DNA of 18,496 nt from 630D-37 sp037447295 (GCA_037447295.1 JBBIGZ010000057.1:1-18496); one strand, 5' to 3'; counted from the stretch's first letter, positions 1 to 9,345 are shown. The notes: generated by a model not told the origin, from the letters alone. Numbers and translations: made by a program.

Positions 1-1502
1 ATCAGCGGTGCAGTCATGATCAGCGGGCTTTCCTGGGCATGTGCCGCAGCCTCATGACGCGGCTCACCAAAGAAAACCAGCCAAATCTGCCGCCCCATAT
101 AGAACGCGGTGAAGAAAGCGGCCACCGTCAGCAACCAATAAACGGCCTGATAGCCCTCGCGGAAGGCATCGGCCAGGATTTCATCTTTTGACCAGAAACC
201 GGCAAAGGGGAAAATGCCAGCCAGTGCCAGCATACCGATCAGATAGAGCCAGAAGGTCACCGGCATGCGCTTGCGCAGCCCACCCATATTGCGCATATCG
301 CCGGGATCGAATATCTCTTCATGATGTTCGCCGTGCCCGTGACCATGATGGGCCAAATGGTGATGGCCGCGTTCCAGCCCCAGGATCACCGAGCCGGCCG
401 AAAGGAAGAGCAGCGCCTTGAAGAAAGCGTGGGTCACCAGGTGGAACATGCCGGCGACAAAAGCGCCCATGCCCACCGCCGCCACCATGAAACCGAGCTG
501 CGAGATCGTCGAATAGGCCAGCACCTTCTTAATGTCATATTGCCCCACGGCGATCGTCGCGGCAAAAAGCGCCGTCACCGCGCCCACCATCGCCACCACA
601 TATTGCGCTGCCGGCACGGTCACATAAAGCGGCGCCGAACGGGCAATCAAATAGACACCAGCCGTGACCATCGTGGCAGCATGGATGAGCGCCGAAACCG
701 GCGTCGGGCCGGCCATCGCATCCGGCAACCAGATGTAGAGCGGGATCTGCGCCGATTTACCACTCACGCCCAGGAGCATGAACAGCGTGATCGCCACGAT
801 CACACCGGGCATGGCTTCCGCAAGGTGCGGCGCCTGGGCAAAGACCTCTTCAAAATTCAGGCTACCGAAAGCCCAAAACATCAAGAAGGCCGCCACCAGA
901 AAGCCAAAATCGCCCACCCGGTTGGTGATAAAGGCCTTCTTCGCCGCGTTGGAGTTCGCCCAGGAAGGCCGCCCCAGCGTATCCATATCGTACCAGAAGC
1001 CGATCAGCAGGAAGGAGCATAAGCCCACCCCTTCCCAACCGACGAAGAGCATCAGGTACGAATCGCCGCCCACCAGGATCATCATGGCGATGATGAACAG
1101 GTTGAAGAAGACAAAGAAGCGGCGATAGCGACCGGGGTCGCCCTTGAAGCGCACATCCTCGTGCATGTAGCCGATGGCGTAGATGTGGATCAGCGTGCCG
1201 ACGCCGGAAACGACCAGCATCATCGTCACCGAAAGCGTATCCACGCGGAAAGCCCAATCCAGCTGGAGCGCGCCGATGTGAATCCACTCTGCCACGAGCA
1301 CGCGCATGCCTTCCGGATGTGCCCGCAGGGAAAGCGCCAAGATCACCGAAACGACAAAAGCCGCTCCGGAAGCCAGGCTGGCAACCCAACCGATGGCACG
1401 CTCCGACAGGCGCTTGCCGAAGATCAGGTTGAGCAGTAGCCCCAGCAGCGGGAAAAAGACGATCCACGGCGCCAGGTGAAAGTTTTCTTCTGCGAAAAGC
1501 AT
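1..1502 (-). CDS. nuoL: NADH-quinone oxidoreductase subunit L (partial, C-terminus beyond window)
   Basis: This is the distal antiporter-like proton-pumping membrane subunit of complex I. The first 500 codons are in the window and read without interruption to base 1. I chose the ATG at 1502-1500 because it begins MLFAEENFHLAPWIVFFPLL, has AGGAGC six bases upstream overlapping the nuoK stop, and leads straight into the first membrane helix. Recognisable family stretches include LMLFVGWEGVGLCSFLLIGF, SGKSAQIPLYIWLPDAMAGP, HAATMVTAGVYLIAR and LAYSTISQLGFM. About residues 378-394 form a histidine-rich loop (nine His in 16 residues) before FDPGDMRNMGGLRKRMP, an insertion between antiporter helices. 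It is the last visible gene of the nuo operon; nuoM and nuoN should follow to the left. The family assignment is secure. Confidence 0.97.
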   Translation of the reverse strand, partial: MLFAEENFHLAPWIVFFPLLGLLLNLIFGKRLSERAIGWVASLASGAAFVVSVILALSLRAHPEGMRVLVAEWIHIGALQLDWAFRVDTLSVTMMLVVSGVGTLIHIYAIGYMHEDVRFKGDPGRYRRFFVFFNLFIIAMMILVGGDSYLMLFVGWEGVGLCSFLLIGFWYDMDTLGRPSWANSNAAKKAFITNRVGDFGFLVAAFLMFWAFGSLNFEEVFAQAPHLAEAMPGVIVAITLFMLLGVSGKSAQIPLYIWLPDAMAGPTPVSALIHAATMVTAGVYLIARSAPLYVTVPAAQYVVAMVGAVTALFAATIAVGQYDIKKVLAYSTISQLGFMVAAVGMGAFVAGMFHLVTHAFFKALLFLSAGSVILGLERGHHHLAHHGHGHGEHHEEIFDPGDMRNMGGLRKRMPVTFWLYLIGMLALAGIFPFAGFWSKDEILADAFREGYQAVYWLLTVAAFFTAFYMGRQIWLVFFGEPRHEAAAHAQESPLIMTAPL

Positions 1503-1511
1503 GGAAAGCTC

Positions 1512-1814
1512 CTAGCCTTTCAAAGTATTCATCTCATCCACGTTAATCGTGTGCTTCGTGCGGAAAATGGCGACGATCAGCGCCAGGCCAACCGCCACCT
1601 CTGCCGCCGCCACGGTCATGACGAAAAAGACAAAGATCTGACCGCTCAGCACTCCAAACGTCCGGCTGAAGGCGACGAAAGCCAGGTTGGCGGCATTCAG
1701 CATTAACTCGATAGACATAAAGATCACCAGCGGATTGCGGCGCACCAACACACCCAACGCGCCGATGGTAAAGAGAATCGCCGAAAGCGCAATGTAATAC
1801 GTAACCGGGATCAT
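1512..1814 (-). CDS. nuoK: NADH-quinone oxidoreductase subunit K
   Basis: Small MrpC-like membrane subunit of complex I (100 residues, the usual length) with three transmembrane helices. The conserved membrane-buried glutamates used in proton transfer are visible as E36 (in MSIELMLN) and E72 (in AAAEVAVG). The ATG lies one base after the nuoJ stop, with GGAG seven bases upstream inside the end of nuoJ, so translational coupling is likely. Its TAG stop forms part of the nuoL ribosome binding site. Assignment is certain from length, motif and operon position. Confidence 0.98.
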   Translation of the reverse strand: MIPVTYYIALSAILFTIGALGVLVRRNPLVIFMSIELMLNAANLAFVAFSRTFGVLSGQIFVFFVMTVAAAEVAVGLALIVAIFRTKHTINVDEMNTLKG

Positions 1815-1815
1815 T

Positions 1816-2319
1816 TCAGCGCTCCTTTCGCGTCAGCACAATGGCGCCAACCATGGCGACCAGCAGCAGAATCGAGGTGATCTCAAACGGCAGCAAATAG
1901 GCATTGAACAGCGCCTGCCCGATCGCCTTCGGGCCGGAAGAAGGATCGATCGCCAACGGAACGGCGGCCTCCAAGCGCTGACGGAAAAACAGCAAATAGG
2001 CGCTCTCTGCCAATAGGATCAAAGCCAGAATCATCGCCAGTGGACGCTGCCAAGGAAGCACCGAAGAGGGCGGCAAGACCTCTGTACCCAGCAACATGAT
2101 GACGAACAGGAAGAGCACCATGATCGCCCCGGCATAGACCGTCACCTGCACCATGGCGATGAACGGCGCGTTCAACAGCAGGTAGAAGACGGCCACGGTG
2201 GCAAAATTCAGCACCAAGAAAAGCGCCGCATAAACGGCATGACGGCTGAAAAGCATTCCCAAAGCAGTAGCAACGGCCACAACGGCCAGGATCAGGAAAA
2301 GGAGCAATTCCAGGCTCAT
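1816..2319 (-). CDS. nuoJ: NADH-quinone oxidoreductase subunit J
   Basis: Membrane subunit of complex I, 167 residues with about five hydrophobic helices. The third helix region (AMVQVTVYAGAIMVLFLFVI) is the highly conserved NuoJ segment, which carries a pi-bulge in known structures. The start ATG follows the nuoI stop by two bases and is preceded by AAGGAT five bases upstream. In known complexes NuoJ packs against NuoA and NuoK near the quinone module and takes part in coupling quinone reduction to proton pumping. The C-terminus (VLTRKER) is short, as in other bacterial forms. No anomalies seen. Confidence 0.97.
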   Translation of the reverse strand: MSLELLLFLILAVVAVATALGMLFSRHAVYAALFLVLNFATVAVFYLLLNAPFIAMVQVTVYAGAIMVLFLFVIMLLGTEVLPPSSVLPWQRPLAMILALILLAESAYLLFFRQRLEAAVPLAIDPSSGPKAIGQALFNAYLLPFEITSILLLVAMVGAIVLTRKER

Positions 2320-2321
2320 GG

Positions 2322-2825
2322 CTAATCCTTTGGGTCCTCCATTTCCGGCACCGAGCGCGTATAAACGCCCGGTGGAGTTTTCTGCGGCGTCGGCTGACCG
2401 CTCGGCGGCACCGGCTCCAGCAGCATCTCTTTGGTGTAAATCGCCTGGCCGCGATCGGTGAAACTCAGCTCATAGTTATCGCCCAAAACGATCGCTTCGG
2501 TGGGACAGGCATCCTCGCAGAACCCACAATAAATGCAGCGGAGCATGTTGATCTCATAGGTGCTTGCGTAGCGTTCACCCGGCGAATAGCGCTCCTCATC
2601 CGTGTTCTCCGCCGCCTCGACGAAGATCGCATCCGCCGGACAGGCCGCCGCGCATAAGGCACAACCGATACACCGCTCCAGCCCATTCTCATAGCGTCGC
2701 AAAATGTGCCGCCCGCGGAAGCGCGTGCGCACCGGACGCTTCTGCTCCGGATACTGGATCGTCACCGGACGCTCCAGCATCATCTTCAAAGTGGTCATCA
2801 GACCACGACCCAACTCCTTAAGCAT
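2322..2825 (-). CDS. nuoI: NADH-quinone oxidoreductase subunit I (two 4Fe-4S ferredoxin-like)
   Basis: Peripheral-arm subunit of 167 residues that carries clusters N6a and N6b between NuoG and NuoB. Two complete CxxCxxCxxxCP motifs are visible: C52, C55, C58, C62 and C97, C100, C103, C107. The N-terminal amphipathic stretch (LGRGLMTTLKMMLERP) fits the helix that lies on the membrane. The ATG overlaps the end of nuoH by eight bases (ATGCTTAA), which implies translational coupling. The C-terminal tail after about residue 130 is Pro-rich and has no recognisable motif. Both clusters should be functional because no ligand is missing. Confidence 0.98.
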   Translation of the reverse strand: MLKELGRGLMTTLKMMLERPVTIQYPEQKRPVRTRFRGRHILRRYENGLERCIGCALCAAACPADAIFVEAAENTDEERYSPGERYASTYEINMLRCIYCGFCEDACPTEAIVLGDNYELSFTDRGQAIYTKEMLLEPVPPSGQPTPQKTPPGVYTRSVPEMEDPKD

Positions 2826-3906
2826 AGGCCTTCCTCCACAAGGAACGCATTACCAGTAAGGACGTAACCATCCCGGCCAGCACCGAAAGCAACGGCACCA
2901 GCCAGATCTGCTCCAGCAAAATGCCCAGGGCAGTAATGAACACTACCACCAGCGCCAGCGGCAGAAGCACCTTCCAACCGAAGGCCATCAGGCGGTCATA
3001 GCGAATACGCGGCAGGGTTGCCCGACCCAGATCATGCCCGAAGAGCAGAATGACGATCTTCAGGAACATGTAGATCGGCCCCAACCAGGGGAAGCGCTCC
3101 ACCCCCGGCCCCCAATAGCCACCGAAGAACAGCGAAGCGGCAATGGCGCTGATAGCGATCATCTTGTCATATTCGGCCATGAAGAAGAGCGCAAACTTCA
3201 TCCCGGAATACTCGGTATGGTAACCGGCGGTCAGCTCCTGCTCGGCCTCCGGCATATCGAACGGCGCCCGGTTGACTTCCGCCAGGGTCGCCACCAGGAA
3301 GATCGCCGCGCCGACCGGCTGCAAGACCACAAACCAAACGCTGCGCTGGGCCTCCACGATCTCCGAGAGTCGCATCGAATCGGCCAGTAGGATCGCCGTC
3401 ACAAAGGCCAGGCCGAGCGCCAGCTCGTAGGAGATCATCTGCGCCGAAGAGCGGATACCGCCGAGCATGGCATACTTGTTGTTGCTCGCCCAGCCGGCCA
3501 GCACAATGCCGTATACGGCAATCGAAGCCACCGACATGATATAGAGCACGCCCACGTTGAGATCGGCGATCTGCAACGAGATCGTGCGTCCAAAAATCTG
3601 CAAGGGGGGACCCCAAGGGATCACCGCCGGAATGACCAGCGCCGGCACCACCGTCACGATCGGCGCCAGGAAGAAAAGCAGCTTATCCACGTTTGCCGGC
3701 GTGAACTCTTCTTTGAAGATCAGCTTGATCCCATCGGCCACCGGCTGCAGCAACCCCCATGGGCCGGCCCGGTTTGGCCCGATGCGCACCTGAATGCGCG
3801 CCAGCGCCTTCCGCTCGTAAAGCGTCAGGTAGGCAAAACCGCCCAGCAAAACGAGGATCAGGATCAACCCTTTCAGCGTCCATTCAATGAGCAATGCGTA
3901 GTCCAT
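2818..3906 (-). CDS. nuoH: NADH-quinone oxidoreductase subunit H
   Basis: Membrane subunit of 362 residues, close to the length of the Thermus homologue, that forms much of the quinone-binding chamber. Family marks visible are LYERKALARIQVRIGPNRAG (about 30-48), the helix before SNNKYAMLGGIRSSAQMISYE (about 141-161), and the conserved acidic loop EVNRAPFDMPEAEQELTAGY (about 210-229) followed by HTEYSG. About eight transmembrane helices are apparent. The ATG lies one base after the nuoG stop; GAGG in the last codons of nuoG serves as the ribosome binding site. Its end overlaps the nuoI start. Confidence 0.98.
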   Translation of the reverse strand: MDYALLIEWTLKGLILILVLLGGFAYLTLYERKALARIQVRIGPNRAGPWGLLQPVADGIKLIFKEEFTPANVDKLLFFLAPIVTVVPALVIPAVIPWGPPLQIFGRTISLQIADLNVGVLYIMSVASIAVYGIVLAGWASNNKYAMLGGIRSSAQMISYELALGLAFVTAILLADSMRLSEIVEAQRSVWFVVLQPVGAAIFLVATLAEVNRAPFDMPEAEQELTAGYHTEYSGMKFALFFMAEYDKMIAISAIAASLFFGGYWGPGVERFPWLGPIYMFLKIVILLFGHDLGRATLPRIRYDRLMAFGWKVLLPLALVVVFITALGILLEQIWLVPLLSVLAGMVTSLLVMRSLWRKAYA

Positions 3907-3907
3907 A

Positions 3908-6349
3908 CTACCTCACCCGTTCCGGGGTATGAAGATGGCCACGTGCGGGTTGTTGCAATGGGATGCCCATACTGCGCGGCACCAGCCCCACACCGGCCGG
4001 CACATTCTCATCCAGCGCCACCGTCACTTCAACCTGATGCCCTTCCCATTCCAGCAAAACCTGCGCTCCCTGCTCGAAGCCGGCATTGGGATGCAGAATG
4101 ACGCGCCGCTGACCAATTCGTTCCCGTAAAAGTGAAGACGGAGAAACCAAGCTGCCGGCATCGAACAAGCGGGTGATCGGCACCAGGAGCAAAGTGCCCT
4201 CTTCCGGTCGCACGCGCGGCGCCTCGCGCGGGACCTTAGGCTGGGGCACCGCCGAAGAAGCTTCGGCCACGGCCGCAAGCGTTTTGCCCATTCCTTGCGC
4301 ATTCGGCTGAGCAGTCCCAGAGAAGGGATACTCCGCACGTCCGGTAGGAGGCCATTGAGATCGCACCTCGCTCAGCGCGGCATAATCCAGACCTTGGAAA
4401 GTCTCCACCGCCGCCGCTAAATCCTGGAACGCGCGTGCTGCGCTATGGGCTTCCAGGCTCAGGCCAAAGCGCTCGGCCAGCAGCGCCGTGATGGCAAAAT
4501 CAGCTTTACATTCACCCCAATGCGGAACCGCCGGGTAAAAACGCTGCACTCGACGCTCCCCGGAAGTAAACGTGCCTTCACGCTCGGTATACGCACAGGC
4601 CACCAGCACCACATCCGCCTGGCGCACCGTCTCATTTTCCAAAATGTCCTGGACAATCAGGAAAGGCTTGCGCCCGTTCGGCCGTACCAGGCCATCCCCC
4701 ACGGGATCGGCCGCGACGATATAGAGCACATCCACCTCTTCAAAAAGCGCTTGCAAATCGGGGGCTGGTTCAAAACCCATCTCCCAGGCGCCCTGATCGT
4801 TCGCCCGCGGCCAAATCCCCACCAGTCCGTTATCGCTGCGCCCGACGTGACCGGTTTCGGTCAGCAGCTGGGCACAATCGGCGGCCAATGCTTCGGTCTG
4901 CTCCAGGCCCATCCCTTCGCTTCCGAAGAAAATTACCAAATTGCGCGCCTCGCGTAAGGCCTGGGCAATCTTGGCATCCGCGTTCAGCCGCCCGATCAGC
5001 TCGCCTTCATCGCCATAGGCATAGCGCATGGTGTAATGAGCAAAGCGCTCCAGACGGGTGAAGCGCGGGTTGGCGAGGATCAGGGTGACGCCACGTTCGG
5101 CAGCCTGTTTCACGCGCAGATACCAGATCGGCGCTTCTTCATAAAGATCCGAAGCCACTACCAGGATGGCATCTCCTGCGCCCAGGTGACCCAAGTCACT
5201 GCCGGCGCGCAAGCCATAGCGACGCACCCATTCCCCACCGCCCATCGAAGTATAAAGATAGGCCGGCACACCCATCTTCTCGGCGAAACGTTTCAGCGCA
5301 TAGAGGTCCTCATTAGAGAGCCTGCCGGAGGCCAAAATAGCCTTCTTCTGCCAGGTGCGTAGCGCCTGAGAGGCCTTTTCCAGTGCCTGCTTCCAGGAAG
5401 CAGGTTGACCCGCCACGCGTGGCGCAGAAAGTCGGGACGGGCTTTCGATGTAGTGATAGGCAAACCGCCCCTTATCGCAAATCCAGAGATCATTGACTTC
5501 TTCGTTCTGGCGCGGGAGCACACGCTTGATGACAATGCGTCCATCGCTGCGCGCCTCGCGGCGGGTGTTATAGACGATATTGCACCCCACCGGACATTGC
5601 GAACAGATTGAAGCGGCCGCCTTCAGCTCCCAGGGGCGCGCCCCAAAGCGAAAATCAGCCGTGGTCAGCGCGCCAACCGGGCAGATGTCGGTCGTATTGC
5701 CGGAGAAGACCGAATCGAAAGGCGGCTCAGACGAGGTGATGATCTGACTGGAGCGCCCACGCTCATCGAAGGTCAGCACCGCATCGCCGGCAATCTTGCT
5801 CTGGAAGCGAATGCAGCGAGCGCAGAGGATACAACGCTCGCGATCGAGGTAAATCAGCTCACCCAGCGGAACATGTTTGGCCAGGTGAATCTTATCCTCG
5901 TAGAGAAAACGGCTCTGAGTCGGGCCGTAGGCCATGGTCAGATCCTGGAGCGGGCATTCGCCGCCCTTATCACAGATCGGGCAATCCAACGGATGCGAGG
6001 TGAGCAAAAATTCCACCGTCGCTTTTTGCCCGGCACGTGCTTTTTCGCTCTGGGTCAGAACGACCATGCCTTCGGAAACGGTGTTGGTGCAGGCCGTTTC
6101 CAGCTTTCCCAAAAACTGTAATTTCGGTTGTCCGTTCTCATCCAATATCGGTTGACCGGTATTGCGATCGATCATCGGGCGCCCGATCTCCACCAGGCAC
6201 ATCCGGCACATCCCCACCGGTTCCATTTTGGGATGGTAGCAAAAAACGGGGATGTTAATGCCGGCCTTTCGAGCAGCATCCACTACCAACGTCCCTTCCG
6301 GGACGGTAACCTGTATCCCATCAATGCTCAGAGTCACCATTTTGGTCAT
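3908..6349 (-). CDS. nuoG: NADH-quinone oxidoreductase subunit G
   Basis: Largest peripheral subunit (813 residues) and carrier of most iron-sulfur clusters of the NADH module. Ligands visible in order: C37, C48, C51, C87 (2Fe-2S N1b); H119, C123, C126, C132 (N5); C173, C176, C179, C223 (N4); and C249, C252, C256, C291, which match the off-path cluster N7 kept in Thermus and Escherichia. The wide C51-C87 spacing resembles Thermus rather than Escherichia, as recalled. Residues from about 300 on form the inactive molybdopterin-oxidoreductase-like domain, with a C-terminal beta-barrel-like segment at about 710-800. The ATG at 6349 has GGAG seven bases upstream; an in-frame ATG three codons later is a possible alternative. 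The gap to the nuoF stop is 24 nt, the largest between neighbours in this operon. Confidence 0.97.
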   Translation of the reverse strand: MTKMVTLSIDGIQVTVPEGTLVVDAARKAGINIPVFCYHPKMEPVGMCRMCLVEIGRPMIDRNTGQPILDENGQPKLQFLGKLETACTNTVSEGMVVLTQSEKARAGQKATVEFLLTSHPLDCPICDKGGECPLQDLTMAYGPTQSRFLYEDKIHLAKHVPLGELIYLDRERCILCARCIRFQSKIAGDAVLTFDERGRSSQIITSSEPPFDSVFSGNTTDICPVGALTTADFRFGARPWELKAAASICSQCPVGCNIVYNTRREARSDGRIVIKRVLPRQNEEVNDLWICDKGRFAYHYIESPSRLSAPRVAGQPASWKQALEKASQALRTWQKKAILASGRLSNEDLYALKRFAEKMGVPAYLYTSMGGGEWVRRYGLRAGSDLGHLGAGDAILVVASDLYEEAPIWYLRVKQAAERGVTLILANPRFTRLERFAHYTMRYAYGDEGELIGRLNADAKIAQALREARNLVIFFGSEGMGLEQTEALAADCAQLLTETGHVGRSDNGLVGIWPRANDQGAWEMGFEPAPDLQALFEEVDVLYIVAADPVGDGLVRPNGRKPFLIVQDILENETVRQADVVLVACAYTEREGTFTSGERRVQRFYPAVPHWGECKADFAITALLAERFGLSLEAHSAARAFQDLAAAVETFQGLDYAALSEVRSQWPPTGRAEYPFSGTAQPNAQGMGKTLAAVAEASSAVPQPKVPREAPRVRPEEGTLLLVPITRLFDAGSLVSPSSLLRERIGQRRVILHPNAGFEQGAQVLLEWEGHQVEVTVALDENVPAGVGLVPRSMGIPLQQPARGHLHTPERVR

Positions 6350-6373
6350 CGCGGCACTCCAACGGTTATAAGA

Positions 6374-7609
6374 TCATCGGAAATCTTCGCCGAAACGTTC
6401 AATTCCGCTGACAACGGCCATCGTCGAAAACTCACCCAGCGCGCAGAGACACTTTCCTTGTATCTGGCGCGCCACATCCAGCAGCAACTGCACCTGTTTC
6501 TCTTCCTTGCCGTTCGCGCGAATGTGATCGATCAAATGCTTCATCCAGTAAGTCCCTTCACGGCAGGGAGTGCATTTGCCGCAAGATTCGTGTTTGAAGA
6601 AGCGGAGCGTCTTCTGAATCACCCAATCGATCGAGACCGTATCGTCGATCACAATGACCGAAGCCGAACCGAGATCGCCACCAAGCGGGCGCAGCGCGGC
6701 ATAATCCAAGGGCGTATCCAAGAGGCGATCATCTGCCCGAAGCAGCGAAGAAGAAGCGCCGGCCGGCATGATCGCCTTGATCGGGCGATCGTCAAGAACG
6801 CCGCCGCCGTATTCGTAAATCAGCTGGCGAAACGTCACGCCGAAAGGAAGCTCATAGTTGCCGGGGCGCTTCACCCGGCCGGAAAGCGAAAAGATCTTCA
6901 CCCCCGGCGCGTCGCTCGTGCCCATCGAACGATACCATTCGGCGCCGTTTTGGATAATCAACGGCACGTTGGTCAGCGTTTCTACGTTGTTGACTACCGT
7001 CGGCTTGCCATAGAGGCCGACAGAGGGCGGGAAAGGCGGGCGAACGCGCGGCTGGCCGCGTTTCCCTTCCAGCGATTCAAGCAGCGCCGTCTCCTCGCCG
7101 CAGATATAGGCGCCAGCGCCGAGATGCGTATATATGCGCAACGAGTAATCCGTGCCGAAAAGGCGCTCACCCAGCAGGCCGGCCGTCTCCATTTCGGCGA
7201 TCTTCTCATCCAGCCAGCGGGCAATATGCTGATATTCGCCGCGCAAGTAGATGTAGGCGCGCTGTGCCCCCACCGCATAGGAAGCGATCGCCACCCCTTC
7301 TAGGAACTGGAAGGGATTGCCCTCCATGATCTCGCGATCCTTGAAGGTGCCCGGTTCCGATTCATCGGCATTCGCCACCACGTAATGCGGCCAGCTCTTG
7401 CGATCCATGAAAGACCACTTCAGGCCGGTAGGGAAACCTGCACCGCCGCGGCCGCGCAACCCGGAGGCCTTTACCACCTCGGTTACCTGATCCGGGGTCA
7501 TCTCCGTGACCGCTTTGCGGAAGGCCTCAAAACCGCCGTGTTGACGATAGACCTCCAAGCGGCTGATTTCGGGGATCTCACGATGACGCAGCAAAAGGTA
7601 TTGTGTCAT
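6374..7609 (-). CDS. nuoF: NADH-quinone oxidoreductase subunit F (NADH- and FMN-binding)
   Basis: Catalytic entry subunit (411 residues) that oxidises NADH with bound FMN and passes electrons to cluster N3. Visible motifs: GLRGRGGAGFPTGLKW (50-65) and NADESEPGTFKDR (80-92) for FMN/NADH, GAGAYICGEETALLESLEG (164-182), and the N3 ligands C343, C346, C349 in ESCGKCTPCREG with a fourth at C389 (CLCALGE). The start lies 12 nt after the nuoE stop. The ribosome binding site is weak (GGGG about eight bases upstream), so coupling to nuoE translation is plausible. With NuoE and NuoG present, this complex should use NADH directly. Confidence 0.98.
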   Translation of the reverse strand: MTQYLLLRHREIPEISRLEVYRQHGGFEAFRKAVTEMTPDQVTEVVKASGLRGRGGAGFPTGLKWSFMDRKSWPHYVVANADESEPGTFKDREIMEGNPFQFLEGVAIASYAVGAQRAYIYLRGEYQHIARWLDEKIAEMETAGLLGERLFGTDYSLRIYTHLGAGAYICGEETALLESLEGKRGQPRVRPPFPPSVGLYGKPTVVNNVETLTNVPLIIQNGAEWYRSMGTSDAPGVKIFSLSGRVKRPGNYELPFGVTFRQLIYEYGGGVLDDRPIKAIMPAGASSSLLRADDRLLDTPLDYAALRPLGGDLGSASVIVIDDTVSIDWVIQKTLRFFKHESCGKCTPCREGTYWMKHLIDHIRANGKEEKQVQLLLDVARQIQGKCLCALGEFSTMAVVSGIERFGEDFR

Positions 7610-7621
7610 AGCGGCACCCCA

Positions 7622-8107
7622 TCACTCTAGCTTCTTCAGGGCCTCGAGCGCCCCTTCAACCGTCATGTTTTCGTAGTACATCACCCCTTCGGCGCTCTGC
7701 ACTTGGAAGACTGGCGCGCGATGACAGGCCCCGATGCACATCACTTCCTCCAGCGTAAAGCGACCTTCGGCATCAGTCTCGCCGGGTTGAATACCCAGGG
7801 CCTGCGAAAGCTCCTTCAGGAACTCATCGGCGCCGCGCAAAGCACAGGGGAGATCAGTGCAAACCTGTACCCGATACTTCCCCTCCTTGCGATCGTGATA
7901 GAGGGTATAAAAGCCCACTACGCCGGCTACCTCGGTAACACTGATCTCCAGCAATTCGGCGATCTCTTCCATAGCCTGCCGGCTGATGTAGCCCTCCTCG
8001 CGCTGTGCCAGATAGAGCAAAGGCATAATTGCCGAACGCTTATGTTCCGGCGGGTATTTCGCAAAGATAGCCTGAATTTCTTGGGAATATTTCTCTGCCA
8101 GGGTCAT
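7622..8107 (-). CDS. nuoE: NADH-quinone oxidoreductase subunit E (2Fe-2S N1a)
   Basis: Thioredoxin-fold subunit of 161 residues that pairs with NuoF. The 2Fe-2S ligands are C83, C88 (CTDLPC) and C124, C128 (CIGAC), with the usual four- and three-residue spacings. The N-terminal helical bundle (residues 1-70, with the family-typical GVVGFYTLY) contacts NuoF and NuoG in known structures. The ATG overlaps the nuoD stop as ATGA, so reinitiation is likely. Because the adjacent subunits belong to the nuo series, it is the complex I protein rather than a hydrogenase or formate dehydrogenase gamma subunit. Confidence 0.97.
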   Translation of the reverse strand: MTLAEKYSQEIQAIFAKYPPEHKRSAIMPLLYLAQREEGYISRQAMEEIAELLEISVTEVAGVVGFYTLYHDRKEGKYRVQVCTDLPCALRGADEFLKELSQALGIQPGETDAEGRFTLEEVMCIGACHRAPVFQVQSAEGVMYYENMTVEGALEALKKLE

Positions 8108-9333
8108 CGGTCAATATCTCCCAGGACAATATCGATAGAGCCGATAATGGCGATCAAGTCAGCGATGAGGTGACCCTTCGCCAGCACCGGCAGCACCTGC
8201 AGGTTATCAAACGAAGGCGTGCGCCAGTGCACGCGATAAGGCTTCGGGCTGCCATCGCTTTCCAGGTAAACGCCGAGTTCACCGCGCGGCGATTCCACCG
8301 CCGAATACACTGCCCCTTTGGGCGGCGTGAACCCTTCCGTCCAGAGCTTGAAGTGATGGATGAGCGATTCCATGCTCACGCCGATCTCCGAGCGCGGCGG
8401 CGGAACGTACTTATGGTTGTTGCTCCGCACCGGTCCATAGGGCAGCTTATCCAGCGCCTGCTGGACGATCTTGAGCGATTCGCGCATCTCCTGCACGCGC
8501 ACCAAGTAGCGCGCGTAGACATCACCAGCGGTGTGCGTCGGCACATTGAAATCGTATTGCTCATACCCCATATACGGGCGCACTTTGCGCAGATCCCAGG
8601 CCAAGCCGGTGGCACGCAATATCGGCCCGGTAACGCCATATTGCAGCGCTTGCTCCGTCGTCAATTTGCCGATCCCCAACGTACGGTCGAGGAAGAGGGG
8701 GTTCTTGGTCAATAGCGCTTCGTATTCATCCACGCGGCGCGGGAAAATGCGCACGAAATTGCGCACTGCATCTTCAAACTCCACCGGCACATCCCGCCAC
8801 AGGCCACCCGGACGGAAGTAAGTGGTCATCATGCGCTGACCGGAGCACATCTCAAAAATATCCAGGATCATCTCGCGCTCTCGGAACGCATAGAGGAAGA
8901 CCGACATCGCCGCCAGGTCGAGCGCTGAAGTGCCGATCCACACCAGGTGTGAGGCAATGCGCTGCAGCTCGGTCAAGATGACGCGGATCGCCTGGGCACG
9001 CGGCGGAACATCCAGATCGAGCAACTTCTCCACCGCCATCACATAGGCCAGGTTGTTCCCTACCGTATTGAGGTAATCGAGGCGGTCGGTCATCACTTCC
9101 GCCTTTTGGTAGGTCTTGGCTTCCATGTTCTTCTCGATACCGGTGTGCAGGAAACCGATATCGGGGATGACGTTCACAATCACCTCGCCATCCAGTTCCA
9201 GGATTAAACGCAACACGCCATGCGTTGAGGGGTGCTGAGGCCCCATATTCAGCACCACCGTTTCACCCTGCACGGCGCGTTCGGTCACCAGGTGGCGAAT
9301 TTCATCCAGAGTCATTTCTTGAATTTGCGTCAT
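8104..9333 (-). CDS. nuoD: NADH-quinone oxidoreductase subunit D
   Basis: 49-kDa-type subunit that forms the quinone-reduction site with NuoB. Its 409 residues match the Thermus Nqo4 length as recalled. Quinone-site residues are visible: H34 and H38 in NMGPQHPSTHGVLR and Y87 in TDRLDYLNT. Family stretches DIGFLHTGIEKNMEAKTYQK and the C-terminal VLGDIDR are intact. The terminal Cys pairs of the related NiFe hydrogenases are absent, as expected for complex I. ATG start with GGAG five bases upstream, 12 nt after nuoC. nuoC and nuoD are separate genes, not the fused form of enterobacteria. Confidence 0.98.
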   Translation of the reverse strand: MTQIQEMTLDEIRHLVTERAVQGETVVLNMGPQHPSTHGVLRLILELDGEVIVNVIPDIGFLHTGIEKNMEAKTYQKAEVMTDRLDYLNTVGNNLAYVMAVEKLLDLDVPPRAQAIRVILTELQRIASHLVWIGTSALDLAAMSVFLYAFREREMILDIFEMCSGQRMMTTYFRPGGLWRDVPVEFEDAVRNFVRIFPRRVDEYEALLTKNPLFLDRTLGIGKLTTEQALQYGVTGPILRATGLAWDLRKVRPYMGYEQYDFNVPTHTAGDVYARYLVRVQEMRESLKIVQQALDKLPYGPVRSNNHKYVPPPRSEIGVSMESLIHHFKLWTEGFTPPKGAVYSAVESPRGELGVYLESDGSPKPYRVHWRTPSFDNLQVLPVLAKGHLIADLIAIIGSIDIVLGDIDR

Positions 9334-9345
9334 AGTGACTCCGTA

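Noticed and set aside
321..1022. Plus-strand frame with many His and Arg residues opposite nuoL
   Set aside because: Antisense shadow of nuoL, which reads continuously for 500 codons on the minus strand.
6128..7303. Plus-strand open frame (391 codons) opposite nuoF
   Set aside because: Antisense to an intact, highly conserved gene; low-complexity basic translation without family features or ribosome binding site.
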